Below, in pieces: positions 1-9,499 of a DNA stretch of 33,879 bases. Both the position numbers and the translations under genes were made by a program. Position 1 is the first letter of the stretch; each line of letters opens with the position of its first letter. The notes below the pieces were generated by a model, which worked only from the letters and a program-made list of their open reading frames with translations, was not told the origin of the DNA and ran no database searches. Origin of the DNA: Thermoplasmatota archaeon (GTDB lineage Archaea > Thermoplasmatota > E2 > DHVEG-1); contig JAUWBM010000018.1 of NCBI GenBank assembly GCA_030601705.1, forward strand, positions 1-33,879. The letters run 5' to 3'.

Positions 1-1
1 A

Positions 2-157
2 TCTCCTCTGTGGCCAGGGAATGGTTTTGGAGATGACAATAACATCGGTGGAAGAGCCCTTATACCTTTTCATAACTTTTTATATCTTGGAATTACGAAT
101 ACCGCGGATGGGTGTGAATTATGGAAATTTGATGGGTCTAGTTATCCCAGTAAATAG
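2..157 (+). CDS. C-terminal end of a secreted/surface repeat protein (5' partial)
   Basis: Frame 2 is open from the window edge to a TAG at 155-157 and gives 51 residues. It contains segments such as IPFHNFLYLGITNT and CELWKFDG. These have the look of short beta-propeller-like or 'ELW-FDG' repeats found in archaeal surface proteins. The overlapping frame starting at 21 lacks any such pattern and is a shadow. The body of the gene lies outside the window, so localisation and function cannot be seen. A pyrimidine-rich, T-rich stretch around 256-275 could end the transcript. The repeat identity is inferred from pattern only. Confidence 0.6.
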   Translation, partial: SPLWPGNGFGDDNNIGGRALIPFHNFLYLGITNTADGCELWKFDGSSYPSK

Positions 158-564
158 GATTGACGATGAGGAAAATCATGTGTCCAATACTGTTGTTAAG
201 AACCCCGTGCAAGTACAACTGTCATACAAAGCCATTGAGAAATAACCACCAAACCTTCTCCTCTCTTTTTTTAATTAGACAATCAGCATTTAGATGAAAA
301 AACCCTGTTAAAAATTAACAATAGTTAAATTTATAAACTGGCACAACTATAGGAAATATCAGAGGGGTCGGATACCTTTTGAAAGATAATTCCTTTTTTC
401 ATTGTCTTTCCTCCCTTTCTGACCCCTTTTTTACAATATCCCTTCTATACCATATAGCCTAGGTATGATACTTTCCAGCGTATACTCTCTATGTAACAGG
501 GTAAAAGTAGGGTTATCAGTATATATTTTTATTTGATTTTAATATGGTTTTATCGTACGTTACT
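158..564. other. Intergenic region with T-rich end signal and a candidate small RNA
   Basis: No protein gene is supported here. A CT-rich run into Ts at about 256-275 may terminate the upstream gene. A TATA-like box (325-337) precedes an imperfect inverted repeat at 361-429, described separately as a candidate RNA. Nothing was recognised in 435-564, which lies downstream of the convergent small secreted gene. Confidence 0.4.
361..432 (+). ncRNA. Candidate structured small RNA with U-tract end
   Basis: Bases 361-372 can pair with 418-429 over 12 positions, including two G-U pairs (362-428 and 370-420) and a block of four G-C pairs. Inside, 381-386 pairs with 405-410 (6 bp, 18-base loop). The outer 3' arm runs into T425-T432-type uridines, as an archaeal U-tract terminator would. 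A TATA-like box AAATTTATAAAC sits at about 327-337, the right distance to start RNA near 358-361. An unpaired CCTCCC at 410-415 resembles the anti-Shine-Dalgarno sequence. No known family was recognised. It could instead be a simple terminator hairpin. Confidence 0.3.
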
Positions 565-924
565 TTATATGATTTCTAATCCACCTAGGAAAAACCCGAA
601 TATGTATGTAAAAAGACCAAGTCCCACCTCGTACATACGTCCTAGATATGCTGAATCTCTGAATACGACGTGGTTGAGCGTCACCCATCCAAAGGTTCTT
701 TCCGTAGGGGTAATTTCGATATAAAACAGTCTAATTGCCAACGCATGATTTACGTTTCCTTTACGGAGTCTATGGAATAACAATCCCTTGAGAAACACTC
801 GACCAACGTCAAGGGTTGGTTCTGCGTCAGGTTCTGTCTCTGTCATCCCTGCTGCAAGGGGGATTGTAGTCATCATTAACATACATACGAGCAATCCCAT
901 TATTTTCTTTTTTATAACCTTCAC
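565..924 (-). CDS. Small secreted protein, function unknown
   Basis: The product has 119 residues and starts with GTG. The start is fixed by a strong ribosome binding site, AAGGAGGTGAG, five bases upstream of the GTG. A TATA-like AT-rich box lies near 966-982. The N-terminus is a signal peptide (KVIKKKIMGLLVCMLMMTTI, then small residues). The mature part has one clear hydrophobic segment near the C-terminus (about residues 100-119, GLGLFTYIFGFFLGGLEII), so it may stay membrane-tethered. No domain was recognised. It stands alone, with the 1055-residue surface protein ending about 215 bases upstream on the same strand. Confidence 0.7.
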   Translation of the reverse strand: MKVIKKKIMGLLVCMLMMTTIPLAAGMTETEPDAEPTLDVGRVFLKGLLFHRLRKGNVNHALAIRLFYIEITPTERTFGWVTLNHVVFRDSAYLGRMYEVGLGLFTYIFGFFLGGLEII

Positions 925-1138
925 AATCTCACCTCCTTAAAACATCAGTTTTTAATTTGTCAATCGTTAATAAATTAATAAATCTTGCCATTTTTTATAG
1001 CAATTTTATGATTGTTTTCTACAATCTAACACGCTCAATTCTTGTTAACACATATTCGACTGTCAAAACATGGTTGTTAATAGAAGAAGAATAATATATT
1101 AATAATATTTCATTTTGCTTTATGTTTTGCAATTATTA

Positions 1139-4100
1139 CTATTTCTTTTGCCTGGTAAAATAATTTTTTAATTCTGAAAAAAGGGGAATCATGGCTAGTA
1201 TTGTTGAAGTTATAACCAAATAAAAACCACTAGCAAAACCCCAACTGGATTGCATGAGCACTGTTTCTTCTAATGATATACTCAATAAACCTTCCCCCTG
1301 TACATCGCCGATACTAACTTCAGTTACTTTAGATGTTCCGACATAAAACATTGAAATAATTGCGATAAGCAGGATAATGCCCAATAAATTAAGTAAAAAT
1401 GAATACTGTTTTTTACCAAGTTTACTAGATATAAAACTAAGACCCAGCAATAGACAGGCAACATATGCAACAAACACTACTTTTCCTAAAAAATCAACAA
1501 ATATTTCAGGCATTTCAGCGATATCAAAAGTTGTTCTGCTGTCGTAACTGGTAGCCTCTATCATAACTTGTGGATTCATAAACATCTGGGTATTTCTTTC
1601 TGCCATTGGATTAGTACTTGATCCTGATAGCCCCCACCATGGCTGAATCAAAGCAATAACTATGAGAGCTATCGCTAAAAACTTTAATAAAGAATTTAAT
1701 GACAATATTCTTTTAAAAGTCAAAACTACTACTACGCCAATAAAAACGAAAGCAGATCCTACAATAAGTGTTGGAAGGATTGAACTTAATGTTGTAACAA
1801 GTTTGATATTTCTGCTATTTGTTAATTCTATCTCTTTGATTCCAACCAATTCTCCACCATTATATGCTTTGATTGTGTAACTAGCTGGTGGCAGAGAGAA
1901 CATATTTTCATTGGATTCAAGTACTTTTTTTCCACTTCTTAAAATCTCGAAATTTATATCTTCTTCCAAGAGTGGATTTGCCCGTGAATCAAAAAGATCT
2001 ACAGCGAGATTGAATTCAGCTGAAAATTTAAAGGTAACTAAATCGCCGTCATGAGGCAAATTCAGAACTTTTTCGTCAGCAAAATTGGCATAAGAAATTC
2101 GAAGTTTATACTCCCCTGAAGGAATATCTTCGAAAAGGAATTTGCCTGGTTCAATTTCTTCGGGTATCAGCTGAACATTGCCATTAGCTTCATTATTTGA
2201 CAAAATTGGAGTGATTTCGACACCAGGTGGAAGATTAAAAACATCTTTTACCTCAACTGTTAAATCATAAAGTTCAATATCAACATTAACTTCAAGTTTT
2301 ATCAAAGATTTCTCAAGCTCTCCATCATAAACAACAAAATCCCTATAAAACGCTTTTAACGTATAAGGATCCCCTAGAGCAAAGGGTGCTTTTAATACGG
2401 CCTTCCCATCGATACCTGTTGTATTTTCATCGAAAAGAAAGCCATCTTTATTTAATAAAATAGTATTTATATCCTCTATACCCTGACCGTGTTGGTCGGA
2501 GAATGTTAATTTTATTATACGTTCCCACGAACAAAAAACATGAACTTTTTTATTTCCATCGATTGTGACTGTTTTAGCTCCATTGAAAAATTTAGTTGAA
2601 TTATCGAGTTTCCAAAATACCTTTATAAGGTAATCACCTTCAACAATCTCTGGAAACATTTTATGTGCTCTGTATCTGATAAGAAAAGGTTTCTCTGCAA
2701 CTCCAGATGTTATGAGATTTCCGTCACGATGTAATTCAATCCACATAACAGGAAAATGACGATCTGTTCTATTTGAAAGCCACGGATAAGTAAACCTAGT
2801 GCCTCCAAGATGAGTGGTCACTGTTAAACTATACTTTTTTTGCTCTTTTTCAAAAGCAGAATCTCCGGATAAATAACGATATTTAACTAGTTCTTGATAC
2901 ATTTTTGCTTCTTTTCGAACCGCTGCATAACCGCCCTCTTCAGATGAAAATACTTCGGCATCAAACTCAACAACTAAATCTTCTGGAATTTCTAAATCAT
3001 GACTATACCCTTTTTCAAATGAATTTCTACCAAAATTTATCGAAGCGTAATCAACTTCAGCGTTAAGGAAATCAAAGTATTCTTTCTCTGCAACTTTTAA
3101 CTGGATACCATCTCTTTCATCTTTGCCCGATCTAATAACACCTTCATTTGAAGAGAAAATTATTGAAGTGGTTTTTCCTTTCTCACCTTCTCCGTAAGCA
3201 ATCCAAGCTTCTTTTCCAAGATCAGCATCATCTTTAAAAGATATGATCCATTCACGGTTTTTAGACTCAGGATCTAGATTCATTTGATACTCTTTGATAT
3301 TATTATCTTCCCCGTAAAAATGCAAATATGGAAATATGTTCCCCACGTTCATTTTTTTTACAATAGAATTCCTTGATTTAAACGAAGCCATCATACCAAA
3401 TCGTCCATCGATATTTTCTTTCCCTTCTACAATCGCTTCTTCAAGCATTTCGTGTTTTACTCGAACACATAGTCTTTTTTCTTCCACGGGAGAATAATAA
3501 TATTTATAGATGGCTGTGGTGCTTATGTCCTTTTTATTAGATTCACTTTTGATACCAAATTCGACCATCAGATTTCCGTCAACAAGTATTTCTTTGGAAA
3601 CAAATGATTGATCTGAAGAACTTTCATCTTGTTCCTTATTTCCATAATAGTAGGAAAAAGCAAAAGATACTATTTGATCAGAATCGAGTATATCTATCTC
3701 TTCCCTTTCTTTTTTCTGTTTCACAACGATTTGAGAGAATGCACGATCTAGGAGGTTACCCTCTTGCCCAACGCCATAGACGTAGTAGCCATCCTCTTTG
3801 ATTCCATAGTATTTTGCCTCTGCCGATATACCAGCTATTAGCGAGTAAGAATGGTAGGAATCTTCAACGCTTATGTGATCTTTATACCTTGGTGGAGATT
3901 TTTTAGTATCATCGTAGTACACATAGTATTTTTCATTGCCATTTGCAATTTCTGGCACAAGAAAAACCAAGCCACATTCCTGGAGATGATTTGTATCTAT
4001 AAAACTTAGATCATATATCTGTGATTCAAGTTCAAACCATTGTTCTTCATTCCAACAACAGACTCGTATCGAGGTTTCATTTTCATTTTTTGTCCAACAT

Positions 4101-4306
4101 GGATTGTCAAAGTTTAATCGAATATCAATTGGCTGATATTTTGCGCAAGAATCGTTTGTTGTGATTGGTAATTGTATTTCTTGTCTATACGACCATTTTA
4201 TGTTCCAAAAAGGAATTGAATTATCATCTGAGGAACCAGATATAGATAGGGCTGAAGAAAACAAAAGAATAAACATAATGTAAACTACTACATTTGGGAT
4301 TCGCAT
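1139..4306 (-). CDS. Large secreted protein with C-terminal membrane domain, function unknown
   Basis: The product has 1055 residues. A signal peptide (about residues 1-22) is followed by a very large ectodomain (about 25-835) rich in beta-type sequence. Its start (about 33-150) resembles the beta-sandwich modules of archaeal surface proteins that carry a YVYYDD-type segment. The later ectodomain (about 590-835) looks like several Ig- or carboxypeptidase-regulatory-like modules, for example GEYKLRISYANF and PASYTIKAYNGG. The C-terminus has about five membrane helices (near 838-862, 872-890, 933-953, 965-985 and 1025-1047). Its weak ribosome binding site AAAGGAAA lies just before the ATG. A (TAT)16 tract sits in the leader or promoter. 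It could be an envelope or sensory/secretion-associated protein; no catalytic motif was seen. Confidence 0.75.
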   Translation of the reverse strand: MRIPNVVVYIMFILLFSSALSISGSSDDNSIPFWNIKWSYRQEIQLPITTNDSCAKYQPIDIRLNFDNPCWTKNENETSIRVCCWNEEQWFELESQIYDLSFIDTNHLQECGLVFLVPEIANGNEKYYVYYDDTKKSPPRYKDHISVEDSYHSYSLIAGISAEAKYYGIKEDGYYVYGVGQEGNLLDRAFSQIVVKQKKEREEIDILDSDQIVSFAFSYYYGNKEQDESSSDQSFVSKEILVDGNLMVEFGIKSESNKKDISTTAIYKYYYSPVEEKRLCVRVKHEMLEEAIVEGKENIDGRFGMMASFKSRNSIVKKMNVGNIFPYLHFYGEDNNIKEYQMNLDPESKNREWIISFKDDADLGKEAWIAYGEGEKGKTTSIIFSSNEGVIRSGKDERDGIQLKVAEKEYFDFLNAEVDYASINFGRNSFEKGYSHDLEIPEDLVVEFDAEVFSSEEGGYAAVRKEAKMYQELVKYRYLSGDSAFEKEQKKYSLTVTTHLGGTRFTYPWLSNRTDRHFPVMWIELHRDGNLITSGVAEKPFLIRYRAHKMFPEIVEGDYLIKVFWKLDNSTKFFNGAKTVTIDGNKKVHVFCSWERIIKLTFSDQHGQGIEDINTILLNKDGFLFDENTTGIDGKAVLKAPFALGDPYTLKAFYRDFVVYDGELEKSLIKLEVNVDIELYDLTVEVKDVFNLPPGVEITPILSNNEANGNVQLIPEEIEPGKFLFEDIPSGEYKLRISYANFADEKVLNLPHDGDLVTFKFSAEFNLAVDLFDSRANPLLEEDINFEILRSGKKVLESNENMFSLPPASYTIKAYNGGELVGIKEIELTNSRNIKLVTTLSSILPTLIVGSAFVFIGVVVVLTFKRILSLNSLLKFLAIALIVIALIQPWWGLSGSSTNPMAERNTQMFMNPQVMIEATSYDSRTTFDIAEMPEIFVDFLGKVVFVAYVACLLLGLSFISSKLGKKQYSFLLNLLGIILLIAIISMFYVGTSKVTEVSIGDVQGEGLLSISLEETVLMQSSWGFASGFYLVITSTILAMIPLFSELKNYFTRQKK

Positions 4307-4318
4307 ATTTTTTCCTTT

Positions 4319-4374
<56 letters not shown>

Positions 4375-4451
4375 GGACTTTAGATATAATATTACACTTA
4401 ATAATATAATAATCTTTTTAATCACAGCAATTGTGTGAGAAAAATGTCAAA

Positions 4452-5411
4452 TTAAGAGAGAAAAGTTAGACGGCCCATCTCTCCAAATATAATAAGAAAG
4501 GTAAAACCAATAGCAAAGAAAAGATATTCTACATACATAAATGACCAGGCATACACATTTTCGAGTAGTTTGTTTTCGCTTTCCTTGATCAGTAAGTAAA
4601 AAACAATGAGGCTTGTGATTGTAAATATAGTTAACGGCATAAAATAATAACTTAGAATGCTATAATGTACTAAAAGGGGAACTAATGCAAATGGTAAAAA
4701 CATGAAAGGCAGTGAAATTAACGCTGCTTTTTTTGTGCCAAATGTATTTATTAGGGTTCGTGTACCAGTTCTTTTATCTGCCTCACTGTCTACTATATCT
4801 TTTGTGGTCATGGCTCCTGTGAAAAATAAAAATGCAATTGCACCAATCACTAGCGGTTCTGTCTGCAGGGGATCGCCGAAAACACTCCACGATGCCAATA
4901 TGCCAAGAAACCCTCTTGGAATAGCTATCCATAGTTGATTTATAAATAAAAATCGTTTCATTCTCGGTGGAAGGGAATACGTAACAGTGAAAATCATTAT
5001 GAAAAACACAAAAACTCCAAACCAGACGTTGATTGTTACAGCGCGAAGAAGTGCAAATAAGTAGAAGAGGTACGCAATAGTTTGGGCTTCTTCTGGCCTT
5101 ACTATGCCTCGTGGAATTGGTCTATACGGCTTAGAAATCATATCTGCCTCTGCGTCTGTAGATTGATTGAGAGCGTTTGAAGCAGCGTTAAGAAAGACAA
5201 GAGTAAGACTTGCTTGACCTATGGTAATCCACCAATTAGGGTATTCAGCAAATCTATCGTTATATACAAGACTTGCAAACATTATAAACATTGAGACAAA
5301 AAGTGGAGCTACTAGAGTAAAAGGTCGAATTAAATCAAAATATCCTCTGAATCTTGCTGATAAAAATCTTGATTTACTATAAGGTTCTTTCATGGTCAAT
5401 TTGATTGACAT
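4452..5411 (-). CDS. UbiA-family prenyltransferase
   Basis: The product has 319 residues and is an integral membrane protein with about eight to nine helices. It carries both Asp-rich motifs of the family: N-x3-D-x3-D in NQSTDAEAD, followed by KPYRPIPRG, and D-x2-D-x3-D in DIVDSEAD, followed by a TRTL segment. UbiA enzymes transfer a polyprenyl chain from its diphosphate to an acceptor in the membrane, with Mg held by these Asp residues. The acceptor cannot be read from sequence; quinone, ether-lipid and carotenoid roles are all possible. A TATA-like box near 5455-5469 suggests its own promoter, although it follows the FAD oxidoreductase gene by 145 bases. It is more distant from the other two UbiA proteins of this cluster than they are from each other. 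Confidence 0.88.
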   Translation of the reverse strand: MSIKLTMKEPYSKSRFLSARFRGYFDLIRPFTLVAPLFVSMFIMFASLVYNDRFAEYPNWWITIGQASLTLVFLNAASNALNQSTDAEADMISKPYRPIPRGIVRPEEAQTIAYLFYLFALLRAVTINVWFGVFVFFIMIFTVTYSLPPRMKRFLFINQLWIAIPRGFLGILASWSVFGDPLQTEPLVIGAIAFLFFTGAMTTKDIVDSEADKRTGTRTLINTFGTKKAALISLPFMFLPFALVPLLVHYSILSYYFMPLTIFTITSLIVFYLLIKESENKLLENVYAWSFMYVEYLFFAIGFTFLIIFGEMGRLTFLS

Positions 5412-5556
5412 TTCTACACCGTTTCTTAGAGGTAACTAACAGCAGTGTATCTGTTAATATATTAAATACCCTGCCCAAGGGTTTATAATTAGCTTTATGT
5501 AAGCCAATATAAATATTTTGCTATTTTTAAAAAAATTTGTGTAGCCCTAAAAGTTT

Positions 5557-6957
5557 TTAGAGAGAAGGCAAAGCATCACACAATATTTTTGCTGAATTTA
5601 ATGCACAATTAATACCAATGCCCGGAGCTTTTACGCAGTCACCTATAATGTATAGATTCTCAACAGGCGTCTTTATATCTGATTTTGCATTATCAATTGT
5701 TTTTGCTACACCATCAAGATGCCATACTGCAGGATATATTGCCCATCTAAGATATGAACGAAAATCTGGAACAAGTTTTTCAAGATTTTTATTCAACAAT
5801 TCTCTAAGAGTATTGAGTGTTTCTTTATCTTTAGCTTCATCAGGCGTACAAATAATATATGATTGAACAAGATAATCGGAGGGGGGTGCAAGACCTGATT
5901 CAGGTATGGTCGCCATAAAATCAATCATTCCAACAGCATCGTTTCCATCAACACCAATGTTTCTTTCAATGAAATGAAATGTCTTACCAAGTAAATTAGA
6001 ATCGATTTTTTTCAGAGAGAAATATGCACATAAACTACCCGTCCCTTTAAGTGACTTGATATTTTTCACATACTCTTTTGGAAAATATTTTTCGTCAGCA
6101 ATGGTGAAAAGATCCTGTACAAGAATATTTGAAACAATGGTTTTAAAGCTATATTCTTTGTCTCCAACAACAACTCCAGTTGCTTTCCTTCCGTCAAAGA
6201 GAATCTTTTTCACAGGTTTTTCCAGATGAATTTCACCACCGTTTTGCGTTATAAAATCGGCTAACTTTTGATGGATGCTGCCAAGACCATTTTTTGGATA
6301 ACCAACGGGTTTTGATCCTCTGTATAAATTTCTTTGAGCGCGAAACATCTCTCCGGTTGAAATACGATCTAGATTGTTTACTGTTGTAATTGAACGAGAA
6401 AATATTTCAAGGATGAGTTTCATTTTGCCCGTCCCATACTTCTTTATTGTTTCTGTCATTGATACAGAATCTAATTGTTTCATTGTTTTCTCGCTGGAGA
6501 ATAACAGTCGAAAGATATTGGGAAGTATCTTAAGCTTGTCAATTCTAGAAAGAAAAGGAAAATCAAATCCGTCATCTTTTATGAAGCCAACATGTGACTC
6601 GAGTATCTCAACATGATCATCGAGCTCAGAAAGAACACTATTGAGGTTGGATAAAACTCCGCCACCAATAGCATGGTAGCCCAAATCTAATTTATATCCT
6701 GCCAGCATATTTTCTTTAAAAATTATCTCAAGATCAGGTTCTGAAAATGGAACATGCATCCTAAATCTAGATAACAAATCTTTGTAATTTTCAAGGGTTA
6801 AAGATGCCGCGTCAAATGAGAGAGCTCTGCCGCCAATTAATGATTCTTTTTCAAATATTGTTATTTTATATCCCTGTTTTGTAAGCAATGCCCCAGCAGT
6901 TAAGCCCCCAATCCCCGCTCCAATTATGCATATGTCCGACTCTCTTTTGTCAACCAT
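5557..6957 (-). CDS. FAD-dependent oxidoreductase, phytoene desaturase (CrtI)-like
   Basis: The product has 466 residues from the ATG at 6955-6957. That start has GAGG upstream and follows the previous gene's TAG by one base; a longer reading from 6987 would overlap that gene. The Rossmann FAD motif GAGIGG is near residues 12-17, with the acidic residue of the second strand in FEKESLIGG. The C-terminus carries IIGDCVKAPGIGINCALNSA, the FAD-closing motif typical of CrtI/phytoene-desaturase-like enzymes. Such enzymes desaturate, saturate or isomerise isoprenoid chains at the membrane. Its place among three UbiA prenyltransferases suggests that it acts on their prenyl product or substrate. The exact reaction is not visible, and a geranylgeranyl-reductase-like role is an alternative. 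Confidence 0.85.
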   Translation of the reverse strand: MVDKRESDICIIGAGIGGLTAGALLTKQGYKITIFEKESLIGGRALSFDAASLTLENYKDLLSRFRMHVPFSEPDLEIIFKENMLAGYKLDLGYHAIGGGVLSNLNSVLSELDDHVEILESHVGFIKDDGFDFPFLSRIDKLKILPNIFRLLFSSEKTMKQLDSVSMTETIKKYGTGKMKLILEIFSRSITTVNNLDRISTGEMFRAQRNLYRGSKPVGYPKNGLGSIHQKLADFITQNGGEIHLEKPVKKILFDGRKATGVVVGDKEYSFKTIVSNILVQDLFTIADEKYFPKEYVKNIKSLKGTGSLCAYFSLKKIDSNLLGKTFHFIERNIGVDGNDAVGMIDFMATIPESGLAPPSDYLVQSYIICTPDEAKDKETLNTLRELLNKNLEKLVPDFRSYLRWAIYPAVWHLDGVAKTIDNAKSDIKTPVENLYIIGDCVKAPGIGINCALNSAKILCDALPSL

Positions 6958-6958
6958 T

Positions 6959-7963
6959 CTACATCCTCGGCTTAAAGAGTTTTTCACCGAGAAGCGGTGT
7001 GAATATTATATACCATACTATAGGAAAAATAATCAATATCACTGAATACGATATTCCAATAACCGAGACGAGCATTATGGGAACTAAAGAATACCGTAAA
7101 AACGATTGTAATCCTATATACTTTCTAATAGTATCCCTATCAAAAGTTTTTATAGATAACAGTTTAATGCTGAAATGGATCACTCCTAATGTTGCTAACG
7201 CTAAGACAATAATTTGCCATAGGTTGTATTCGTATCCGAAGAAAACAAATGGGGAAAACAAGAGAATTGTTGAAAATAACCGTATCCCCATGCCAAATGC
7301 TTTAAAACGATGAGGGATGAAAATTTTGCCCCTATCAACTTTTACACCCGACCTCGATGCAATGTTGGTTACTCCCATAATAAAGTCATGATCTGAATCC
7401 TTAATCCCACCTTCTACAGCGTTCATATGTAGCGTTTGATTAAATGTTAAAAGAAATATAATCCAGATTAATATTGTTGGTCTACCAAATGAAAGAGCGC
7501 CGAATAGGAAAACTAATCCCATTGATATTGCAACAAAAAAATCTGATCCGACGATTTTTTTCCCATACAGGTTATAAATACTTCCCAAAACTCCAGCCAA
7601 AATTACACATATGATTGCTGCAAATTTAAAATTATCAAGGGTTTTTCCATGCCACAATATAAAAATAAATAAGAATGAAAAAAGAATGCAAAAAATACAT
7701 ATTGTTATTGCGTTTTTCCTTGAAATATCACCACTTACTAATGGCTTACCATGTAGTTCTTTTATTAATTTATCAAGTTCAACATCGGCATAATCGTTTA
7801 GAATAAATCCATAAATTGCTGCAAAAGCACCAATAACAAAAAGAATCAATAGGTCGTAAAAATCATAAACGCCAACTGTAATAGCTGCAATGACGGGAGG
7901 GATAGCAAGTGCGCCTAGTCCAGGGATACGTAGTAATTTTGCATACGCACTAATCTTATTCAT
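6959..7963 (-). CDS. UbiA-family prenyltransferase
   Basis: The product has 334 residues and about nine membrane helices. The first Asp-rich motif is NDYADVELD (N-x3-D-x3-D), followed by GKPLVSGDIS. The second is GGIKDSDHDFIMG, a variant that keeps D-x3-D. The same layout, GGMKDIENDFMKG, occurs in the UbiA gene directly upstream, so the two are probably tandem paralogues. Membrane prenyl transfer is the family role; the acceptor is unknown. The gene ends one base before the FAD oxidoreductase start, so the two are likely translated from one message. No clear ribosome binding site precedes its ATG. The upstream UbiA gene lies 46 bases away. Confidence 0.87.
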   Translation of the reverse strand: MNKISAYAKLLRIPGLGALAIPPVIAAITVGVYDFYDLLILFVIGAFAAIYGFILNDYADVELDKLIKELHGKPLVSGDISRKNAITICIFCILFSFLFIFILWHGKTLDNFKFAAIICVILAGVLGSIYNLYGKKIVGSDFFVAISMGLVFLFGALSFGRPTILIWIIFLLTFNQTLHMNAVEGGIKDSDHDFIMGVTNIASRSGVKVDRGKIFIPHRFKAFGMGIRLFSTILLFSPFVFFGYEYNLWQIIVLALATLGVIHFSIKLLSIKTFDRDTIRKYIGLQSFLRYSLVPIMLVSVIGISYSVILIIFPIVWYIIFTPLLGEKLFKPRM

Positions 7964-8009
7964 TGGATGTTAGGAAAAAGATGGCGCTATTTGAGTTTTT
8001 CTAATAAAA

Positions 8010-9032
8010 TCACATTGTTTTAGGTTGTAAAATTGTTCCATGAACAATGATATTTGAAAGAATGTACCCTACGGCAGGGAAAAAGACTAGAAGACCAGAC
8101 CAGGGGTTTAGACTCATCAACATAATAGGAACAAGTGCAAAATTAGTTACATAATGACTTCCAATAAGTTTTCTTGCCCTAAACCGTTCAAAACGCTTCA
8201 TTGAAAGTAGTTTGTGGGATAAGAAAAACATCAGTATGGCAATAATAACTAGCATCAACCATTGAAAATATTGCAAAATGGGTGATTTGCTAAAGTTTTG
8301 TATAATAAAAAAGGGTAGAAATACAATTATTATATCTGTCAATTGAATAGAATAAGCAAGTGTTTTAAAACTGGATGAAACTTTTAGATTCCCGTTTACA
8401 ATTCTTACTCCCATTTGTACCGCAAGTGTTTTTGCTCCTTTCATAAAGTCATTTTCGATGTCTTTCATCCCGCCTGTTACAATTTGCATAAAGAGTACCT
8501 GAATTGAACCTAGTACGCAAACTATCCAAGCCAGTTTAGTAATATCGTAGATGCTTTTTACAGGAACGTTTCCATAAAAAGCTCCATATAAAATCAAAAA
8601 GAAAAGACCGAGCGCTACTAAAACATCGGTAAATGGAAATTTCTTGCTGGTTAAATCATATAATATTATAAAAAAGGATGAAATAGCAAGAACAACTATT
8701 GGAAAGAAACTGTGAGTTGTAACTGCAATATATATTGCAATGATAAAAGCGGCAACCATAGATGCTATGGCAAAAACCCATGCTTTTTTTATTGAAATAG
8801 TACCACTTATTAATGGACGATCACTTATTTCTTTAGAGTACTTATCGATTTTATAATCAACGATATCGTTAAAAACAAATCCAAAAGTATGACCAAGAAA
8901 ACCTACCAAAAACAAGAGGAATAGGCAGAGTATATTGTATTGCTCCATAGCAATGGCACCCATGACAGGTGAAACACCTGTCAATACTGCATTAAACGAA
9001 CGTGCAAGTTTCAAGTACTCTCTAACCATCAT
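8010..9032 (-). CDS. UbiA-family prenyltransferase
   Basis: The product has 340 residues and is multi-helix. It shows NDIVDYKID (N-x3-D-x3-D), followed by DRPLISG, and the second-loop motif GGMKDIENDFMKG. It is a paralogue of the gene at 6959-7963 and is the first gene of the leftward cluster. Two ATG codons in tandem (9030-9032 and 9027-9029) are possible starts. There is no good ribosome binding site, but an AT-rich box about 25-30 bases upstream would fit a leaderless or very short-leader transcript. The substrate is unknown. Having two such paralogues beside a third, more distant UbiA suggests successive prenyl transfers or different acceptors in one pathway, which is inference. Confidence 0.87.
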   Translation of the reverse strand: MMVREYLKLARSFNAVLTGVSPVMGAIAMEQYNILCLFLLFLVGFLGHTFGFVFNDIVDYKIDKYSKEISDRPLISGTISIKKAWVFAIASMVAAFIIAIYIAVTTHSFFPIVVLAISSFFIILYDLTSKKFPFTDVLVALGLFFLILYGAFYGNVPVKSIYDITKLAWIVCVLGSIQVLFMQIVTGGMKDIENDFMKGAKTLAVQMGVRIVNGNLKVSSSFKTLAYSIQLTDIIIVFLPFFIIQNFSKSPILQYFQWLMLVIIAILMFFLSHKLLSMKRFERFRARKLIGSHYVTNFALVPIMLMSLNPWSGLLVFFPAVGYILSNIIVHGTILQPKTM

Positions 9033-9499
9033 TCTAAAGTCTCAGAAGCAAAAACAGAATAAAAACCCATCGATATTGAAATCGGGAGTGGCGAAACAAA
9101 AAGTAACCTGTATTTTTCATTGTTTTTGTTATAAAATGCAAGAGGGTAACTGATAAAATGAACAGGAAAAATAATTGAAAATATAGGTATTTTCCACATG
9201 AGGCAAAAGTTAATTTTTACAGATAATGAACAAAAAATAATTACTCCCTTCAAAGAATAGTGGGTGCTAACTAAAATAATAATTTTGTCAAAATTTTCAA
9301 GAAAAATCGTTTATTTTTGTTTTTTAGAAAAAGCTGCCATACAACATTTTATTAATAAATAATATTACTTTAACGAAATTAAAATATGGAGAAGGTGGCG
9401 TCTGAACAAATTAAAAACGATATTTTTATAATTAGAGAAAAGGAGTATTCAACTAGAATATAAAATATTAATAAGGGGTTTTTTCTATTCTTTCTCATA
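9033..9499. other. Divergent intergenic region between the UbiA cluster and metV
   Basis: This 467-base gap holds the divergent promoters. A TATA-like AATATAAAATATTA at 9457-9470 would start the metV message about 10 bases before its ATG. A 25-codon open frame at 9386-9463 is too short and featureless to call. A 74-codon minus-strand frame (9029-9253, TTG start) overlaps the first UbiA start as ATGA, but its sequence shows no coding character, so it was not called. Confidence 0.4.

Noticed and set aside
21-245. 74-codon plus-strand frame at the window start
   Set aside because: It overlaps the frame-2 reading that shows surface-repeat motifs; this frame has no recognisable pattern and no ribosome binding site.
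9029-9253. 74-codon minus-strand frame ending at the first UbiA start as ATGA
   Set aside because: TTG start, no clear promoter, and a sequence typical of AT-rich non-coding DNA. The overlap alone is not enough.
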